Of a stretch of 64,000 bases of DNA, positions 32,252 through 42,112 are shown piece by piece. Each line of letters starts with the position of its first letter. Position 1 is the stretch's first letter. The translations under genes were made by a program, and so were the position numbers. The notes beneath the pieces were generated by a model. The model made no database searches. It was not told the origin of the DNA and worked only from the letters and a program-made list of their open reading frames with translations. The stretch is from NCBI RefSeq assembly GCF_029504695.1, contig NZ_JAQFIN010000015.1, positions 1 through 64,000 of the forward strand, in the 5' to 3' direction. This stretch comes from Parabacteroides sp. PF5-6. Its GTDB lineage: Bacteria > Bacteroidota > Bacteroidia > Bacteroidales > Tannerellaceae.

Positions 32252-33613
32252 TTATTTAAACTCCATATACTCTACTGGGAAGTAAACCGAAGGATCATCG
32301 ATCTTCATCAGGTGGTAGACATTAAACTCATACACCTCTCCAACCTTACAGTCGGAAGGCGAGAATGGGAACGCCAGGTTGCCCGCCGTAGAGATTCGTC
32401 CTTCGTAGCCGAAATGCAACATCGTGCTGCGGGCGAAACCACAGATCGTATTGGCACGTTCCTGCGTGTCGGCTACGGCTTCGATCACGATGCATAGTTC
32501 GTGCGCCGTGCGGTCGTCGGCATCGGGGAAGAGTCCCATTACACCGTTGCGGCCATAGATCTTAAAGTCGAGGAAGAAGTCTTTGATGCCGTAAGCTTCG
32601 AAGTTATCCTTCACCCGCGCTTTGACGCTGGCTACGATATCGTCGATCTTCTCGATCATTACCGGGTCTTTCACACCGGCTACGGAGATCGTACGGTAAC
32701 CTACCTTCTTCACGCCTTCGAGTTTGACGAAGTAGTTGTCCGTCGGAACGAACTTACTGCCCGCTACCTTCACCGTATTGTCGGTCAGTTGCGTAAAGGT
32801 CGCGTTATACAGGTCGATCGCGCCTCCCGGGCCGGGAAGCATATAGGGGTTGGTCTTCTCGTAGAGCGTATGCGCGGCCACGGAGAGGGTCGTGCACTTA
32901 CGCAGCGGCGAGAGCGGTTCCAATACGAAATCTTCTTTATGCAGATAGCCGAACATACAGTCGCTACCGCTACCCGGAGTGGCGGCGATCGAAGCACATT
33001 CGAGGATCTTTCCCAGGTGGATCGCCAGGCCGCGGTCGAATCCTTCCCGGATGGCCAGAGCGGCAAACACGGAAGGGTCGTACGAGCGTCCCGCCAGGAT
33101 CACATTCGCTCCTTCATTCAGAGCATTGATAAACGGCTCCTCGCCCATCTGGGCAACGATACGCACACAGTCGTCCACATCGTCGGAAGTGATCTGCTTC
33201 GCCGGGAACAACGGTTCGATATCACCGGCTGCCAGTTTTTCTTTGATCAGTTCTTTGTCGAGTTCCGACTGGATGATCGCCAGCTTGAAGTTCAATTTCT
33301 TCTCTTCGGCGATCTGTTTGATGATCTCCAGGTTGAAGGCTACGTGAGGACGTCCGCCACAACCGCCAGCCGTACCGATGATCACCGGGATACCTGCTTC
33401 CAAAGCCGCAGGAATCATAATCTCCAGGTCGCGCTTGACGGAGTTGAAGTCGGTAAAAGAGATACCCGCGCCCAGATAGTAAGGTCCGGGGTCGGTCGAG
33501 CCCGCATCGACAGCAATCACATGCGGTTTGCGTTTCATTCCTTCCACAAACGACTCCATCGGGAACCCATAACCCAGGATGGCAGTCGGAGATAATATTC
33601 TTATTTCTTCCAT
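32252..33613 (-). CDS. AtuA-family (DUF1446) protein
   Basis: 453 residues from the ATG at 33613 (an ATG at 33640 overlaps the upstream gene and adds basic residues). It has the AtuA start SPTAILGYGFPMESF, VDAGSTDPGPYYLG and IGTAGGCGGRPH. The family is named after acyclic terpene use in Pseudomonas, and its chemistry is unknown. Here it is placed between methylaspartate ammonia-lyase and mesaconase, so a role in mesaconate/citramalate turnover or as a CoA-dependent step is possible. That is inference. Confidence 0.82.
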   Translation of the reverse strand: MEEIRILSPTAILGYGFPMESFVEGMKRKPHVIAVDAGSTDPGPYYLGAGISFTDFNSVKRDLEIMIPAALEAGIPVIIGTAGGCGGRPHVAFNLEIIKQIAEEKKLNFKLAIIQSELDKELIKEKLAAGDIEPLFPAKQITSDDVDDCVRIVAQMGEEPFINALNEGANVILAGRSYDPSVFAALAIREGFDRGLAIHLGKILECASIAATPGSGSDCMFGYLHKEDFVLEPLSPLRKCTTLSVAAHTLYEKTNPYMLPGPGGAIDLYNATFTQLTDNTVKVAGSKFVPTDNYFVKLEGVKKVGYRTISVAGVKDPVMIEKIDDIVASVKARVKDNFEAYGIKDFFLDFKIYGRNGVMGLFPDADDRTAHELCIVIEAVADTQERANTICGFARSTMLHFGYEGRISTAGNLAFPFSPSDCKVGEVYEFNVYHLMKIDDPSVYFPVEYMEFK

Positions 33614-33629
33614 CGTTCTTCTCTTTTTA

Positions 33630-34874
33630 TTATAAAACATTTTTTAAGGCCAGGATGCGTTGCATCTCATTAAAGATAAGCATATAGCCTTCATCGACAC
33701 CCATACCGGGTTTCGCCAGATATTGTACCGGAGACGTAGCCATGGCCACATGGGCACAGACTTCGGCAGAGCGGTTCGTTTCATTGCAGGTACCTCCCAG
33801 GTAAGCGCCGATATGGTTCTCTTTACAGAAGATCACCGCTTCGATGGAGTTGTTGATACCTCCCAGGTCAGGAGTCTTGATCTGGATCATGTGACCGGCT
33901 TTGCGGCGGGTGAAGTCCTGAATGTCTTCCAGGGTGTTACACCACTCGTCGGCAACGATCTCCGCCTTCGAGCCTCTCTTCTCGAGTTCTTCGCGGATGA
34001 TACGCAGGCCTTCGATCTGCGCTTCTTTCTCGCCCATATCCACCGGACCTTCCACACGCAGAGCAAAAGGGGCAGCGATCTTCTCCAAGCCGGCGATATA
34101 GTCGGCGATCCGCGCGAAGTCATTATTAAACACCAGACCCAACGTGCCGTACACGTCGATATGGATCACCGGCTGGTAGCTCTCGTAAGGTTTGAACTGC
34201 AGGATACGGTTACGCAGCCATTCGATATAGGCTTCGATCTTCTCCCCTTTCAGTCCGGTCTTCTCTTCCACGTGGTTGAACAAAGCATGCGGCAATACCT
34301 GAGCGCCTTTCATAATCATCTTATCGGCATTCACGTAACGGTCGTCGCCCGACTGCGTAAAGATCGGAATCATCGTGTCGGACACGGCCGTACCGTATTC
34401 TTCGGCAACGACCTGCGCCATCAGTTTGCATTTACTCTTTGCCACGGCATCCAGACACGCCTGGGTTACCCCGTAGCGGATCGCCGTATGGTAGATCTTG
34501 CCCGTAGAAGGACTCTTCGTTTTATCCACCAGGTCGGCCAGTTCACGGAAAGAGGTGATCTCGCGACCGATATACATCGGAGCGATTTCTTTTTCGATCA
34601 AGGGGATAAAGTCCTTCGCCAGGAACAAAGGATCGCGTCCGGCGGCACCGGAATATTGCACGGCAGCACAGTCGCCATGCGCCACCGCTCCGTTCTCGAG
34701 GATAAAGAGTACGGAGATCGATTCGCCCGCCTGACGAACGGCTGTGAAACCTTCGGTCATCGGCTGGCCGATATAGAATGCGCCATCATGCCCGGCGCCG
34801 GCTTTGATTGCTTTCTGGTCGTCAAAGAAAAACCCTGTCTTCCCTTGAGCGCATACCACGTTTATGATTTTCAT
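33630..34874 (-). CDS. Methylaspartate ammonia-lyase
   Basis: 414 residues of the enolase superfamily; removes ammonia from (2S,3S)-3-methylaspartate to give mesaconate. Motifs include GFFFDDQKAIKAGAGHDGAFYIG at the N-terminus (metal and substrate loop), YGVTQACLDAVAKSKCK, HIDVYGTLG, VADEWCNTLEDIQDF with metal ligands, and the catalytic Lys in IQIKTPDLGG. Length agrees with clostridial enzymes (about 413). Separated from the mutase E gene by a dispersed palindromic element. Confidence 0.95.
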   Translation of the reverse strand: MKIINVVCAQGKTGFFFDDQKAIKAGAGHDGAFYIGQPMTEGFTAVRQAGESISVLFILENGAVAHGDCAAVQYSGAAGRDPLFLAKDFIPLIEKEIAPMYIGREITSFRELADLVDKTKSPSTGKIYHTAIRYGVTQACLDAVAKSKCKLMAQVVAEEYGTAVSDTMIPIFTQSGDDRYVNADKMIMKGAQVLPHALFNHVEEKTGLKGEKIEAYIEWLRNRILQFKPYESYQPVIHIDVYGTLGLVFNNDFARIADYIAGLEKIAAPFALRVEGPVDMGEKEAQIEGLRIIREELEKRGSKAEIVADEWCNTLEDIQDFTRRKAGHMIQIKTPDLGGINNSIEAVIFCKENHIGAYLGGTCNETNRSAEVCAHVAMATSPVQYLAKPGMGVDEGYMLIFNEMQRILALKNVL

Positions 34875-34912
34875 CTTATTACAAAGTTATTTATTTAGTA
34901 ATCATGTATCTT

Positions 34913-35001
34913 AGCTCCTTGCCTGGCCAGGCGAGGGGGACCACCTCTCCACCACCGCAAGCGGTGGTCCCCCTCTCCTGGCCAGGAGAGGAGCTTTAGA
35001 T
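34913..35001. repeat. Dispersed palindromic element, short form
   Basis: About 89 bp: CTCCTTGCCTGGCCAGGCGA at one end, ACCACCGCAAGCGGTGGT in the middle and CTCCTGGCCAGGAGAGGAGC at the other. It folds on itself several ways. A longer relative lies at 61084-61240. Here it is between glutamate mutase E and the ammonia-lyase gene. Confidence 0.88.
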
Positions 35002-35011
35002 AGTCTATTCT

Positions 35012-36469
35012 CTATTTCCCATGCGGACGCCCTACCAGGAAGCCTTTACCGATGGCATAAACATCATCAACCACCATCTGGAAGCTTACCGGACGTTTCT
35101 CAACCACGGCACGTTCTTCCAGTTTGGAACGATGCCAGGCTTTCAGTTCGGCAGTCAACGGCAGATTACCGGCATCCAACAGGCGTACCGCTCCGGCGTT
35201 GTCACGTGCCGGCATCAGTTTGCCCGCGTTGTACTTGCTCGGTGCGAAAGGAATATCGATCACGCCGGCAGCAAAGGCGGCGATCGTACCTTGTACGTAA
35301 TCCCCTTTGCCCAGTTCTTCGACCTTACGCAGGATACATTCCACCTCTTCGATGATGACCTCGCTCTCGGCCACCACGGCGGGAATACCGATAAACGACT
35401 GGTCTTTCAGCATAGAAGTCAACTGCTTGGTAGCCTTCAAACCGGCTGCGTTAGCTTCTTTGGTAGGTACACCCATTGCTTCGTGTGGCGTCTTAACGAT
35501 CACCTTGGTAGCCTTCGCTAAGACAGCGGCAGCAGCACCCCAGGAGATCACGGCAAACGATTTGGCTTCGTCTTGCGGGAAACCGCCCATCCACTGATGG
35601 AAGACTGTTGTCACCCGAACGTCGTTGAAACCGAACTTATCCAGATACTTCCGCGTCAGGTATTCCAATGAACGGATAGCAGCTACGTCCTGGATCAGGT
35701 TACCACATTGTCCATAACCCACCGTCACGTCTTTCACGCCCTGTGTGGCAGCCAATAAGGCTTCGATGATCGCTACCGCATTGGAGATACACGGAGGCAC
35801 CAGAGTGCCAGTAAGCGGTCCAAACGGCTCGCGGTTGATCGATACGCCAGCTTCTTCGTACAAGCCCACCAGACGGTCGGCATACTGCCAGTACGCGATA
35901 GTGCTCTCTAAGGAGTGGCTCTTGGAATACGGAATATTATAAGAGATACCTCCCCCTTCGTAAGAGGTAAAACCACCGGCGATAGTGATCTCCGTCAACA
36001 GACGGGCATCGGGCGTACCGTGGCGCACCTGCACCGGGTTTTGCAAGGCGGAAGTCACCGCCCGGCAGATATCCACGCCGTAGTTGACCGCCGGGAAACC
36101 GTTCAGCATCGAACGTCCACTCTCTTTGCTCTTCTCGATCCCGATCTCCGCCTCTTTGTAGCGGTTCAGGCGCGTATAGCTATCGATCGTGCTGGGCAAG
36201 AGGTCGGCTTCGCCTTCCGTTTCCAGGTATTGCAATAACTTGATGTGTTCGGTGTATAACGCTACACCGGCGCGCGGCTGTATCAAAGTGATGCCTTCAG
36301 CTTTGGCTTTCGCCAGTTTCGCACCGAAGCGTTTGTTGGCTGCAATGCCACGTTGATACTCTACGGCTTTCTCGAAGTCTACCCCTTTACCGGTAGGCCA
36401 TTGTTGAAGTACCTCTTCGCGTTCTTTAAAGAACTCATCGGAAGTAAGCTTTCTGTTCTTAAGTTCCAT
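35012..36469 (-). CDS. glmE: Glutamate mutase epsilon subunit
   Basis: 485 residues, the usual length of the catalytic GlmE/MutE TIM-barrel subunit. [37 protein letters not shown] in the substrate domain, [23 protein letters not shown] and [15 protein letters not shown]. With GlmS it interconverts glutamate and 3-methylaspartate using adenosylcobalamin. Only 31 bp after glmL. Confidence 0.96.
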   Translation of the reverse strand: MELKNRKLTSDEFFKEREEVLQQWPTGKGVDFEKAVEYQRGIAANKRFGAKLAKAKAEGITLIQPRAGVALYTEHIKLLQYLETEGEADLLPSTIDSYTRLNRYKEAEIGIEKSKESGRSMLNGFPAVNYGVDICRAVTSALQNPVQVRHGTPDARLLTEITIAGGFTSYEGGGISYNIPYSKSHSLESTIAYWQYADRLVGLYEEAGVSINREPFGPLTGTLVPPCISNAVAIIEALLAATQGVKDVTVGYGQCGNLIQDVAAIRSLEYLTRKYLDKFGFNDVRVTTVFHQWMGGFPQDEAKSFAVISWGAAAAVLAKATKVIVKTPHEAMGVPTKEANAAGLKATKQLTSMLKDQSFIGIPAVVAESEVIIEEVECILRKVEELGKGDYVQGTIAAFAAGVIDIPFAPSKYNAGKLMPARDNAGAVRLLDAGNLPLTAELKAWHRSKLEERAVVEKRPVSFQMVVDDVYAIGKGFLVGRPHGK

Positions 36470-36500
36470 TTTTTTATGATTTGTGTTGTTTGTGTTTTCC

Positions 36501-37874
36501 TTATACGATTTCTTTCTTCATGAATTGCAAGGCCAATTCGGGCTCCAACGTATTCAATAGGCCCATGGAGGCGAAGATATATTTCCGGTCGCACAGGTAT
36601 TGCGGTTCTTTAGGCCGCAACACGAATGGTTCGCGCGGATTGTACATCGCCCCTTTGAGGATATTGGGCGGATGATTGCTGTTGATGATTGCTCCGCCTA
36701 TACCTATTATATAGGTGATTTCCGAAAGGTCTTTGCCCGTCAGGGTAAAGATCTCGCCCAGCGGGGTATAGGAGCTCTCCATAAAACCGCAATGTCGCCC
36801 AACGGCAACCTCTACCGCCCGACGCGCGAAAGCTTCGTCCAGCCGTTGTTCGGCAGGGCTGGAAGCGATCACATCGGGATTGGCCAGGCATTGTTCGATC
36901 CAGGCAGTCACCTCAGCAGGTTCCACGCCGAGTTCATCGGCTACCGCTTGGATATCCAGTTCTTCCAAGAGCGAAGTCAGGCTGTAGCGCATCCCCAGAT
37001 CGCCTTCAACGGTTCGTTTACTGAACGGCTCGGGCAATCCTTTGACCAGTACATTCGTAGCCGACGGCTTACCGTCGGACATCGAATAGATATCCGTCGT
37101 CGCTCCGCCCAGATCGATCGCCATAAAGTCGCCGATACCGGGGCTCTTCGCCGTACCTTTGCTTAAGAGTTCACAACCCGCCATCACCGCCAGGGGCGTG
37201 GGGATCACATCGGCCGAAGCCATCTGTTGCACGCGGGAGAGTCCTTTGGCATCGATGATCTTCCGGATAAATACGTCGCGGATACTGTTGCGTGCCGGTT
37301 CGATATCCAGCATATTGAAGGAAGGCATCACATTGTTTGTGATCACATAATCCCGCCCGGCCGCTTCGAAGATCTCCCGGATCTCGTGCGAGGCACTTTT
37401 ATTGCCGGCCACGATCACCGTAAAGGCGCGATCGATCGCGCATAAGCGATGGGCATTGGCAAGGATCACTTCTTTGTTACCTCCGTCGGTTCCACCACAG
37501 AGCAAAACAATATCCGGATCGATCTGCCGGATCTCTTCCTGCTCGTCACGGGAGATCTCAAAGGCATAGGTCTTCATCACCTTCGCTCCGGCGCTTGAAG
37601 CGGCCAGACGTGCCGCCTTAGCGGTCAACTCGGGCACCAGTCCCAGGGCAACCATCTTCAATCCGCCACCGGCACTGCTGCAGCACAACAGGCGGTCGTA
37701 GCGGAAGGGTCCGATTTTATCCTCAAGTAAATGCAAAGCGGTAGTAAAGCCATGAATAATATCTGTATCGATGGTAGTGAATGCGCTTGCTGTTCCGAGA
37801 ATGACAGCGTCAGCAACATCTATGGCTGTGAGTTTGGTATAGGTACTACCAAAATCTACCGTAAGAATGTTCAT
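36501..37874 (-). CDS. glmL: Glutamate mutase-associated protein GlmL/MutL
   Basis: 457 residues of the ASKHA (actin-like ATPase) fold: [19 protein letters not shown] at the N-terminus, [28 protein letters not shown] and [11 protein letters not shown]. GlmL lies between glmS and glmE in clostridial operons too and is thought to reactivate the mutase by exchange of damaged cobalamin. 11 bp after glmS. Confidence 0.92.
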   Translation of the reverse strand: MNILTVDFGSTYTKLTAIDVADAVILGTASAFTTIDTDIIHGFTTALHLLEDKIGPFRYDRLLCCSSAGGGLKMVALGLVPELTAKAARLAASSAGAKVMKTYAFEISRDEQEEIRQIDPDIVLLCGGTDGGNKEVILANAHRLCAIDRAFTVIVAGNKSASHEIREIFEAAGRDYVITNNVMPSFNMLDIEPARNSIRDVFIRKIIDAKGLSRVQQMASADVIPTPLAVMAGCELLSKGTAKSPGIGDFMAIDLGGATTDIYSMSDGKPSATNVLVKGLPEPFSKRTVEGDLGMRYSLTSLLEELDIQAVADELGVEPAEVTAWIEQCLANPDVIASSPAEQRLDEAFARRAVEVAVGRHCGFMESSYTPLGEIFTLTGKDLSEITYIIGIGGAIINSNHPPNILKGAMYNPREPFVLRPKEPQYLCDRKYIFASMGLLNTLEPELALQFMKKEIV

Positions 37875-37885
37875 GGTGAGTGTTT

Positions 37886-38299
37886 TTACGACAAACCCAA
37901 TATTTCCTTTAAGTCAGCGATTGTTGTTTCGATTGCGGTTCCGGGCGGATAGACTTTGGTGAAGCCCATATCCATAAATCGTTTTTCTACTTCGGCGAAG
38001 TTTTGCTTGCCGACCACTAAGTTTCCACCGGCGAGTAACGGGATGTTCTTCAATCCGGCTTCATCACATTTCTCACGCAGTCCCTGGCAGTCGATCTCGC
38101 CATGACCGTAGAGCGAAGAAACTAAAATAACATCCGCGTTGGTTTCTAACGCTGCGTTAATGTACTCTTCCTGGGAGACCATCACGCCGAGATTAACAAT
38201 CTCGAAACCTGCCTGTTCTAATGCGTAGGTAATAATCTTATTGCCTACGGCATGTACATCTGCACCGATTACACCGGTTACAACTGTCTTCTTTTCCAT
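37886..38299 (-). CDS. glmS: Glutamate mutase sigma subunit (B12-binding)
   Basis: 137 residues, the normal size. The base-off cobalamin motif DxHxxG is present as Asp14-x-His16-x-x-Gly19, with SSLYGHG and the later LAGGNLVVG completing the B12 fold. First gene of a nine-gene methylaspartate operon. A TACATTTG box at 38389-38396 gives a leader of about 85 nt, too short for a cobalamin riboswitch. Confidence 0.96.
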   Translation of the reverse strand: MEKKTVVTGVIGADVHAVGNKIITYALEQAGFEIVNLGVMVSQEEYINAALETNADVILVSSLYGHGEIDCQGLREKCDEAGLKNIPLLAGGNLVVGKQNFAEVEKRFMDMGFTKVYPPGTAIETTIADLKEILGLS

Positions 38300-38388
38300 G
38301 TGTTTTTCTATTCTCTTTAGTTAGCTATATCTGAATCTCATTGAAATTCGCTCTATAAACGTCTAAATGGCGTGTGCTTAACAGGGGA

Positions 38389-38396
38389 CAAATGTA
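38389..38396 (-). promoter_or_regulatory. -7 promoter box of glutamate mutase operon
   Basis: TACATTTG on the minus strand, 90 bp before the glmS start. The -33 region is T-rich without an exact TTTG. Confidence 0.5.
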
Positions 38397-38468
38397 TCCA
38401 TTATTTGAATATAAAAAGGGAATTACCGCTTTTTTATTTTCTGACTCATAATAAAAGTGAAAACAAGT

Positions 38469-38498
38469 TTGTATATCTCTATTTATTACTACTTTTGG
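38469..38498 (+). promoter_or_regulatory. Promoter of transhydrogenase operon
   Basis: -33 TTTG (38469-38472), 18-bp spacer, -7 TACTTTTG (38491-38498). Leader of about 85 nt to the pntA start. Confidence 0.7.
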
Positions 38499-38588
38499 AG
38501 CATTTTGAAACTAATACATACGAAGACACGTTGTGTCAGGTTCAAAACAACTTAAATCAAAGATTAAATCATTAAAAACACTGACATT

Positions 38589-39749
38589 ATGATCATTGGT
38601 ATTCCTAAAGAGATTATGCCTGGCGAAGCCCGTGTGGCCGCCAGTCCGGAGATTGTGAAAAAGTATATCGCCAACGGCGCAACAGTCCTGGTTGAACAGA
38701 AAGCGGGAGAAGGTTCTTTCTTCTTCGACGATGATTACCGGGCAGCCGGCGCAGAGATTATTGCTTCGGCCGAAGAACTCTTTAACAAAGCGGAACTGAT
38801 CCTCAAAGTAAAAGAACCGCAATTTAACACCACGTACAACAAACACGAAGTCGACCTGATGCACCCCGGTCAGTATCTGATCACCTTTATCCATCCGGCC
38901 TCACCGGCCAACCATGAGATGGTCAAGCAACTGGCAGCCCGTGGCATTATCAGTATGACACTCGACGGAGTGCCTCGTATCTCCCGTGCCCAGACGATGG
39001 ACGCGTTGACTTCGATGAGTACCTGTGCCGGATACAAAGGATTACTTCTGGCAGCGAACGCGATGTCAAAGTTCGTTCCCCCTATGTTTACCGCAGTCGG
39101 TTCTATCCCTCCTGCTAAGGCTTTGATTATCGGCGTAGGCGTAGGTGGCTTACAGGCATTGGCTACGGCCAAACGCTTGGGAGCAATCACATACGCCACC
39201 GACATCCGTCCGGCAGCCTTGGAGCAGGCGCAGAGCCTCGGCGCGAAGATTATCGATACAGGTGTACCCGCTGAACTGGCGATTGCCGAAGGGGGTTATG
39301 CCAATGAGTTGCCCGAAGAATGGCTGATCAAAGAACGCGCGAAACTGCGCGAGGTGATCAAAGATATGGACATTGTGTTCTTAAGCGCCTTGGTACCGGG
39401 TAAGATCGCTCCGGTATTGATCACGGAAGACATGGTGAAAGAAATGCCGAACGGCTCGGTGATCGTGGATATCTCGATCGACCAGGGCGGTAACTGCGAC
39501 ATCACCCCGGCAGGAACAACCGAAGTGAAACACGGCGTGACCCTGATCGGTATCAAGAACATCCCGGGCATGTTGCCAACCAGCTCAACCTTGATGTTCT
39601 CGAACAACGTCTACAACCTGGTGTCGTACCTGATGAAAGACGGCAAGATTGTATTAGACCGTACGGACGAGATCGTACAGTCGATCTTAGTCTCTATCGA
39701 CGGAGAAGTAGTACATACCGGCGCTTTGGAAGCCATGAATAAAAAGTAA
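38589..39749 (+). CDS. pntA: NAD(P) transhydrogenase alpha subunit, domain I
   Basis: 386 residues with the alanine dehydrogenase/PNT N-terminal domain (MIIGIPKEIMPGEARVAASPE) and the NAD-binding Rossmann part (ALIIGVGVGGLQALATAKRLGA, about 179-200). This is the peripheral, NAD(H)-binding dI of proton-translocating transhydrogenase. The membrane part is separate here (next gene), as in Rhodospirillum. Operon of three genes with spacings of 6 bp and a 4-bp overlap. Confidence 0.93.
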   Translation: MIIGIPKEIMPGEARVAASPEIVKKYIANGATVLVEQKAGEGSFFFDDDYRAAGAEIIASAEELFNKAELILKVKEPQFNTTYNKHEVDLMHPGQYLITFIHPASPANHEMVKQLAARGIISMTLDGVPRISRAQTMDALTSMSTCAGYKGLLLAANAMSKFVPPMFTAVGSIPPAKALIIGVGVGGLQALATAKRLGAITYATDIRPAALEQAQSLGAKIIDTGVPAELAIAEGGYANELPEEWLIKERAKLREVIKDMDIVFLSALVPGKIAPVLITEDMVKEMPNGSVIVDISIDQGGNCDITPAGTTEVKHGVTLIGIKNIPGMLPTSSTLMFSNNVYNLVSYLMKDGKIVLDRTDEIVQSILVSIDGEVVHTGALEAMNKK

Positions 39750-39755
39750 GTTGGC

Positions 39756-40067
39756 ATGAATCCGATTTATCTGATACTGATATTTCTGGTATCCTCTTTC
39801 GTAGGGTATTTGATAATAAAGAATGTGCCGAGCCTATTGCATACCCCGTTGATGACGGGCATGAATGCATTGGCCGGTGTATGCCTATTGGGCGCGGTGA
39901 TCACCGTCGGGTACTCGTACCAGGCAGGTGGCACCGGCCTGGTGATCGGGCAGATCTTCGGTGGTCTTGCCGTGGTACTGGCGACGGTGAATGTCGTAGC
40001 CGGCTTTGGCGTGACGCACCGGATGCTCAAGATGTTTAACCCCAAGAAAAAGAATACGAAGCAATGA
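39756..40067 (+). CDS. pntAB: NAD(P) transhydrogenase alpha-2 membrane subunit
   Basis: 103 residues with three or four helices (about 4-20, 35-55, 62-85) and a basic tail. Sequence MTGMNALAGVCLLGAVITVG agrees with PntA2. Forms the proton channel dII with the N-terminal half of PntB. Its stop overlaps the pntB start (ATGA). Confidence 0.92.
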   Translation: MNPIYLILIFLVSSFVGYLIIKNVPSLLHTPLMTGMNALAGVCLLGAVITVGYSYQAGGTGLVIGQIFGGLAVVLATVNVVAGFGVTHRMLKMFNPKKKNTKQ

Positions 40068-42070
40068 TGACAGAAACCATTTATTACATTGTTTGTGTAG
40101 TCCTTTCCTTACTCTCCCTGTGGGGCATCTCGATGATGAGCAAGGTCTCCAGCTCGGTGCGGGGTAATCTCTTATTATCATTCTGTCTGTTGGCAGGCAC
40201 GATTGTTACCTTATTATATTATGGTATAGTAGAGGTCGGCACGATCTACGCCTTTATCCTGGTCGGTAGCCTTATCGGTGCCGTCTTGGCTTATAAGGTA
40301 CAGATGATACAGATGCCGCAGACGGTCGCCATGCTGAACGGCCTGGGCGGTCTGGCGGGAGCCATCGTAGGGGCTTTGACATTGATCCATATCGGCGTGA
40401 AAGAGACCGACTACCCGGTATTTGTCAACGTAACCGCTACACTGGCCGTTGTGGTCGGTATGGTCACCTTCGTAGGCAGTATGGTCGCAGCCGGTAAATT
40501 GCATCGCCTGCTCTCGCAGAAACCCATCATCTGGAAGAACCATCAATTGATCACAATCGTGTTGATTATCGGCTCGATCGCTTCGGTAGTATTTGCTTTC
40601 CTGATCGGCAAGGACTGGGGACTGTTGTCGGATATCTATTTTATCCTGACTTGTTCTTTTGTATTCGGTTCACTCTTCGGATTAGCCTTTGCCATCCGCG
40701 TGGGAGGCGCCGATATGCCGATCACCATCTCCCTGTTGACTTCGCTTGCGGGGATCGCCGCGGCTATTGCCGGTATGGCGATTGGGGATATTTTGGTGGT
40801 ATCGATCGGGGGTATCGTCGGTTCATCGGGTTTACTCCTGACGCAGATCATGTGTCGGGCCATGAACCGCAGCCTGGCGGTTATCCTGGCCGGAAAAACC
40901 TCTGCCGAAGCAGCTCCTATAGCTCCTACAACTCCTTCAGCTTCTTCAGCTCCTTCAGCTCCTGAAATTCCTTCAGCCCCTGAAGCAGCCCCTGAAGCCT
41001 CCCTGGCTCATATCCTGCGCGCCGCTAAACGCGCCATCATCGTACCCGGTTATGGCATGGCATTGGCACAGGCACAGCATCAGGTGCGTCAATTGGCCGA
41101 TAAACTGGAGAGCCAGGGCACGGACGTACGCTACGCGATCCATCCCGTGGCCGGACGTATGCCAGGACATATGAATGTCTTATTGGCAGAAGCCGATGTA
41201 GCCTACGACCAACTCTACGAGATCGATAGTATCAACGACGACTTCAAAGAGACCGACCTGGTAGTGGTCATCGGCGCCAACGACGTCTTGAACCCCGCCG
41301 CACGCGATGCGGAAGGCACACCGATCCACGGTATGCCGATCCTCAACGTCGACCAGGCACGTCATATCGTGATCTGTAACTTCGACCGCAAGCCGGGTTA
41401 TGCCGGTGTACCGAACCCGCTCTACGAGATGGAGAAGGTCACCCTACTCTTGGGCGACGCCAAAGAAACGCTTGCCGAGGTGATGCGTGAGATGAATAAC
41501 AGCACAGCAGCACCGGCTGAGACCTCTTCGGATCCATCCTTTGTCACAGTCGCTCCGGATAACACTACCGACACCTCCGCCATCCTGCGCGAAGCCAAAC
41601 GTGCCATCATCGTGCCCGGATACGGCATGGCATTGGCACAGGCACAACACCAGGTGCGCCAGTTGGCCGACAGCCTGGAACGCCAGGGCACGGAGGTACG
41701 CTACGCCATCCACCCCGTGGCCGGACGTATGCCGGGACATATGAACGTATTATTGGCAGAAGCCGATGTAGCCTACGATCAACTGTATGAAATCGATAGT
41801 ATCAACGACGACTTCAAAGAGACCGACCTGGTAGTGGTCATCGGTGCTAACGACGTCTTGAACCCCGCCGCACGTGATGCGGAAGGCACACCGATCCACG
41901 GTATGCCGATCCTCAACGTCGACCAGGCACGCCATATCGTGATCTGTAACTTCGACCGTAACCCCGGTTACGCCGGAGTGCCCAATCCGCTCTACGATAT
42001 GGAGAAGGTGACCCTGATGCTGGGTGATGCCAAAGAATCGTTAGCCGAACTGCTGCGAATGCTTAACTAA
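40064..42070 (+). CDS. pntB: NAD(P) transhydrogenase beta subunit with duplicated NADP domain
   Basis: 668 residues against about 460 normally. Residues 1-285 are the membrane domain dII with about nine helices. A Ala/Pro/Ser-rich linker (about 286-315) leads to a complete NADP-binding dIII (317-475: IIVPGYGMALAQAQ, HPVAGRMPGHMNVLLAEA, INDDF, VIGANDVLNPAA, GYAGVPNPL). A second linker (about 480-505) leads to a second, almost identical dIII (507-668). At DNA level the copies (41012-41493 and 41582-42063) are offset by 570 bp and nearly the same. Transfers hydride between NADH and NADP+ driven by the proton gradient. Whether one or both dIII work is open. Confidence 0.95.
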   Translation: MMTETIYYIVCVVLSLLSLWGISMMSKVSSSVRGNLLLSFCLLAGTIVTLLYYGIVEVGTIYAFILVGSLIGAVLAYKVQMIQMPQTVAMLNGLGGLAGAIVGALTLIHIGVKETDYPVFVNVTATLAVVVGMVTFVGSMVAAGKLHRLLSQKPIIWKNHQLITIVLIIGSIASVVFAFLIGKDWGLLSDIYFILTCSFVFGSLFGLAFAIRVGGADMPITISLLTSLAGIAAAIAGMAIGDILVVSIGGIVGSSGLLLTQIMCRAMNRSLAVILAGKTSAEAAPIAPTTPSASSAPSAPEIPSAPEAAPEASLAHILRAAKRAIIVPGYGMALAQAQHQVRQLADKLESQGTDVRYAIHPVAGRMPGHMNVLLAEADVAYDQLYEIDSINDDFKETDLVVVIGANDVLNPAARDAEGTPIHGMPILNVDQARHIVICNFDRKPGYAGVPNPLYEMEKVTLLLGDAKETLAEVMREMNNSTAAPAETSSDPSFVTVAPDNTTDTSAILREAKRAIIVPGYGMALAQAQHQVRQLADSLERQGTEVRYAIHPVAGRMPGHMNVLLAEADVAYDQLYEIDSINDDFKETDLVVVIGANDVLNPAARDAEGTPIHGMPILNVDQARHIVICNFDRNPGYAGVPNPLYDMEKVTLMLGDAKESLAELLRMLN

Positions 42071-42079
42071 TTCAATAGC

Positions 42080-42112
42080 GAAGCCCCTGGAATATCACTA
42101 TTCAGGGGCTTC
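42080..42112 (+). terminator. Terminator of transhydrogenase operon
   Basis: Perfect 10-bp stem GAAGCCCCTG / CAGGGGCTTC with 13-nt loop, then a T-rich stretch, 10 bp after the pntB stop. Confidence 0.8.

Noticed and set aside
32501-33595. 364-residue plus-strand frame opposite the AtuA gene
   Set aside because: Shadow of a well-supported gene; composition unlike a real protein (His/Arg-rich).
33660-34898. 412-residue plus-strand frame opposite methylaspartate ammonia-lyase
   Set aside because: Shadow of a clear enzyme gene on the minus strand.
34913-35001. Terminator splitting glmE from the ammonia-lyase gene
   Set aside because: No T-run follows the stems on the minus strand, and a second related element lies in an unrelated gap; treated as a dispersed repeat.
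38300-38588. Cobalamin riboswitch before glutamate mutase
   Set aside because: The leader is about 85 nt and no B12-box-like sequence was recognised; far too short for the aptamer.
40983-42070. Frameshifted or separate second pntB gene
   Set aside because: The frame is continuous through both domains and linkers with no stop, so it is one protein with a duplication.
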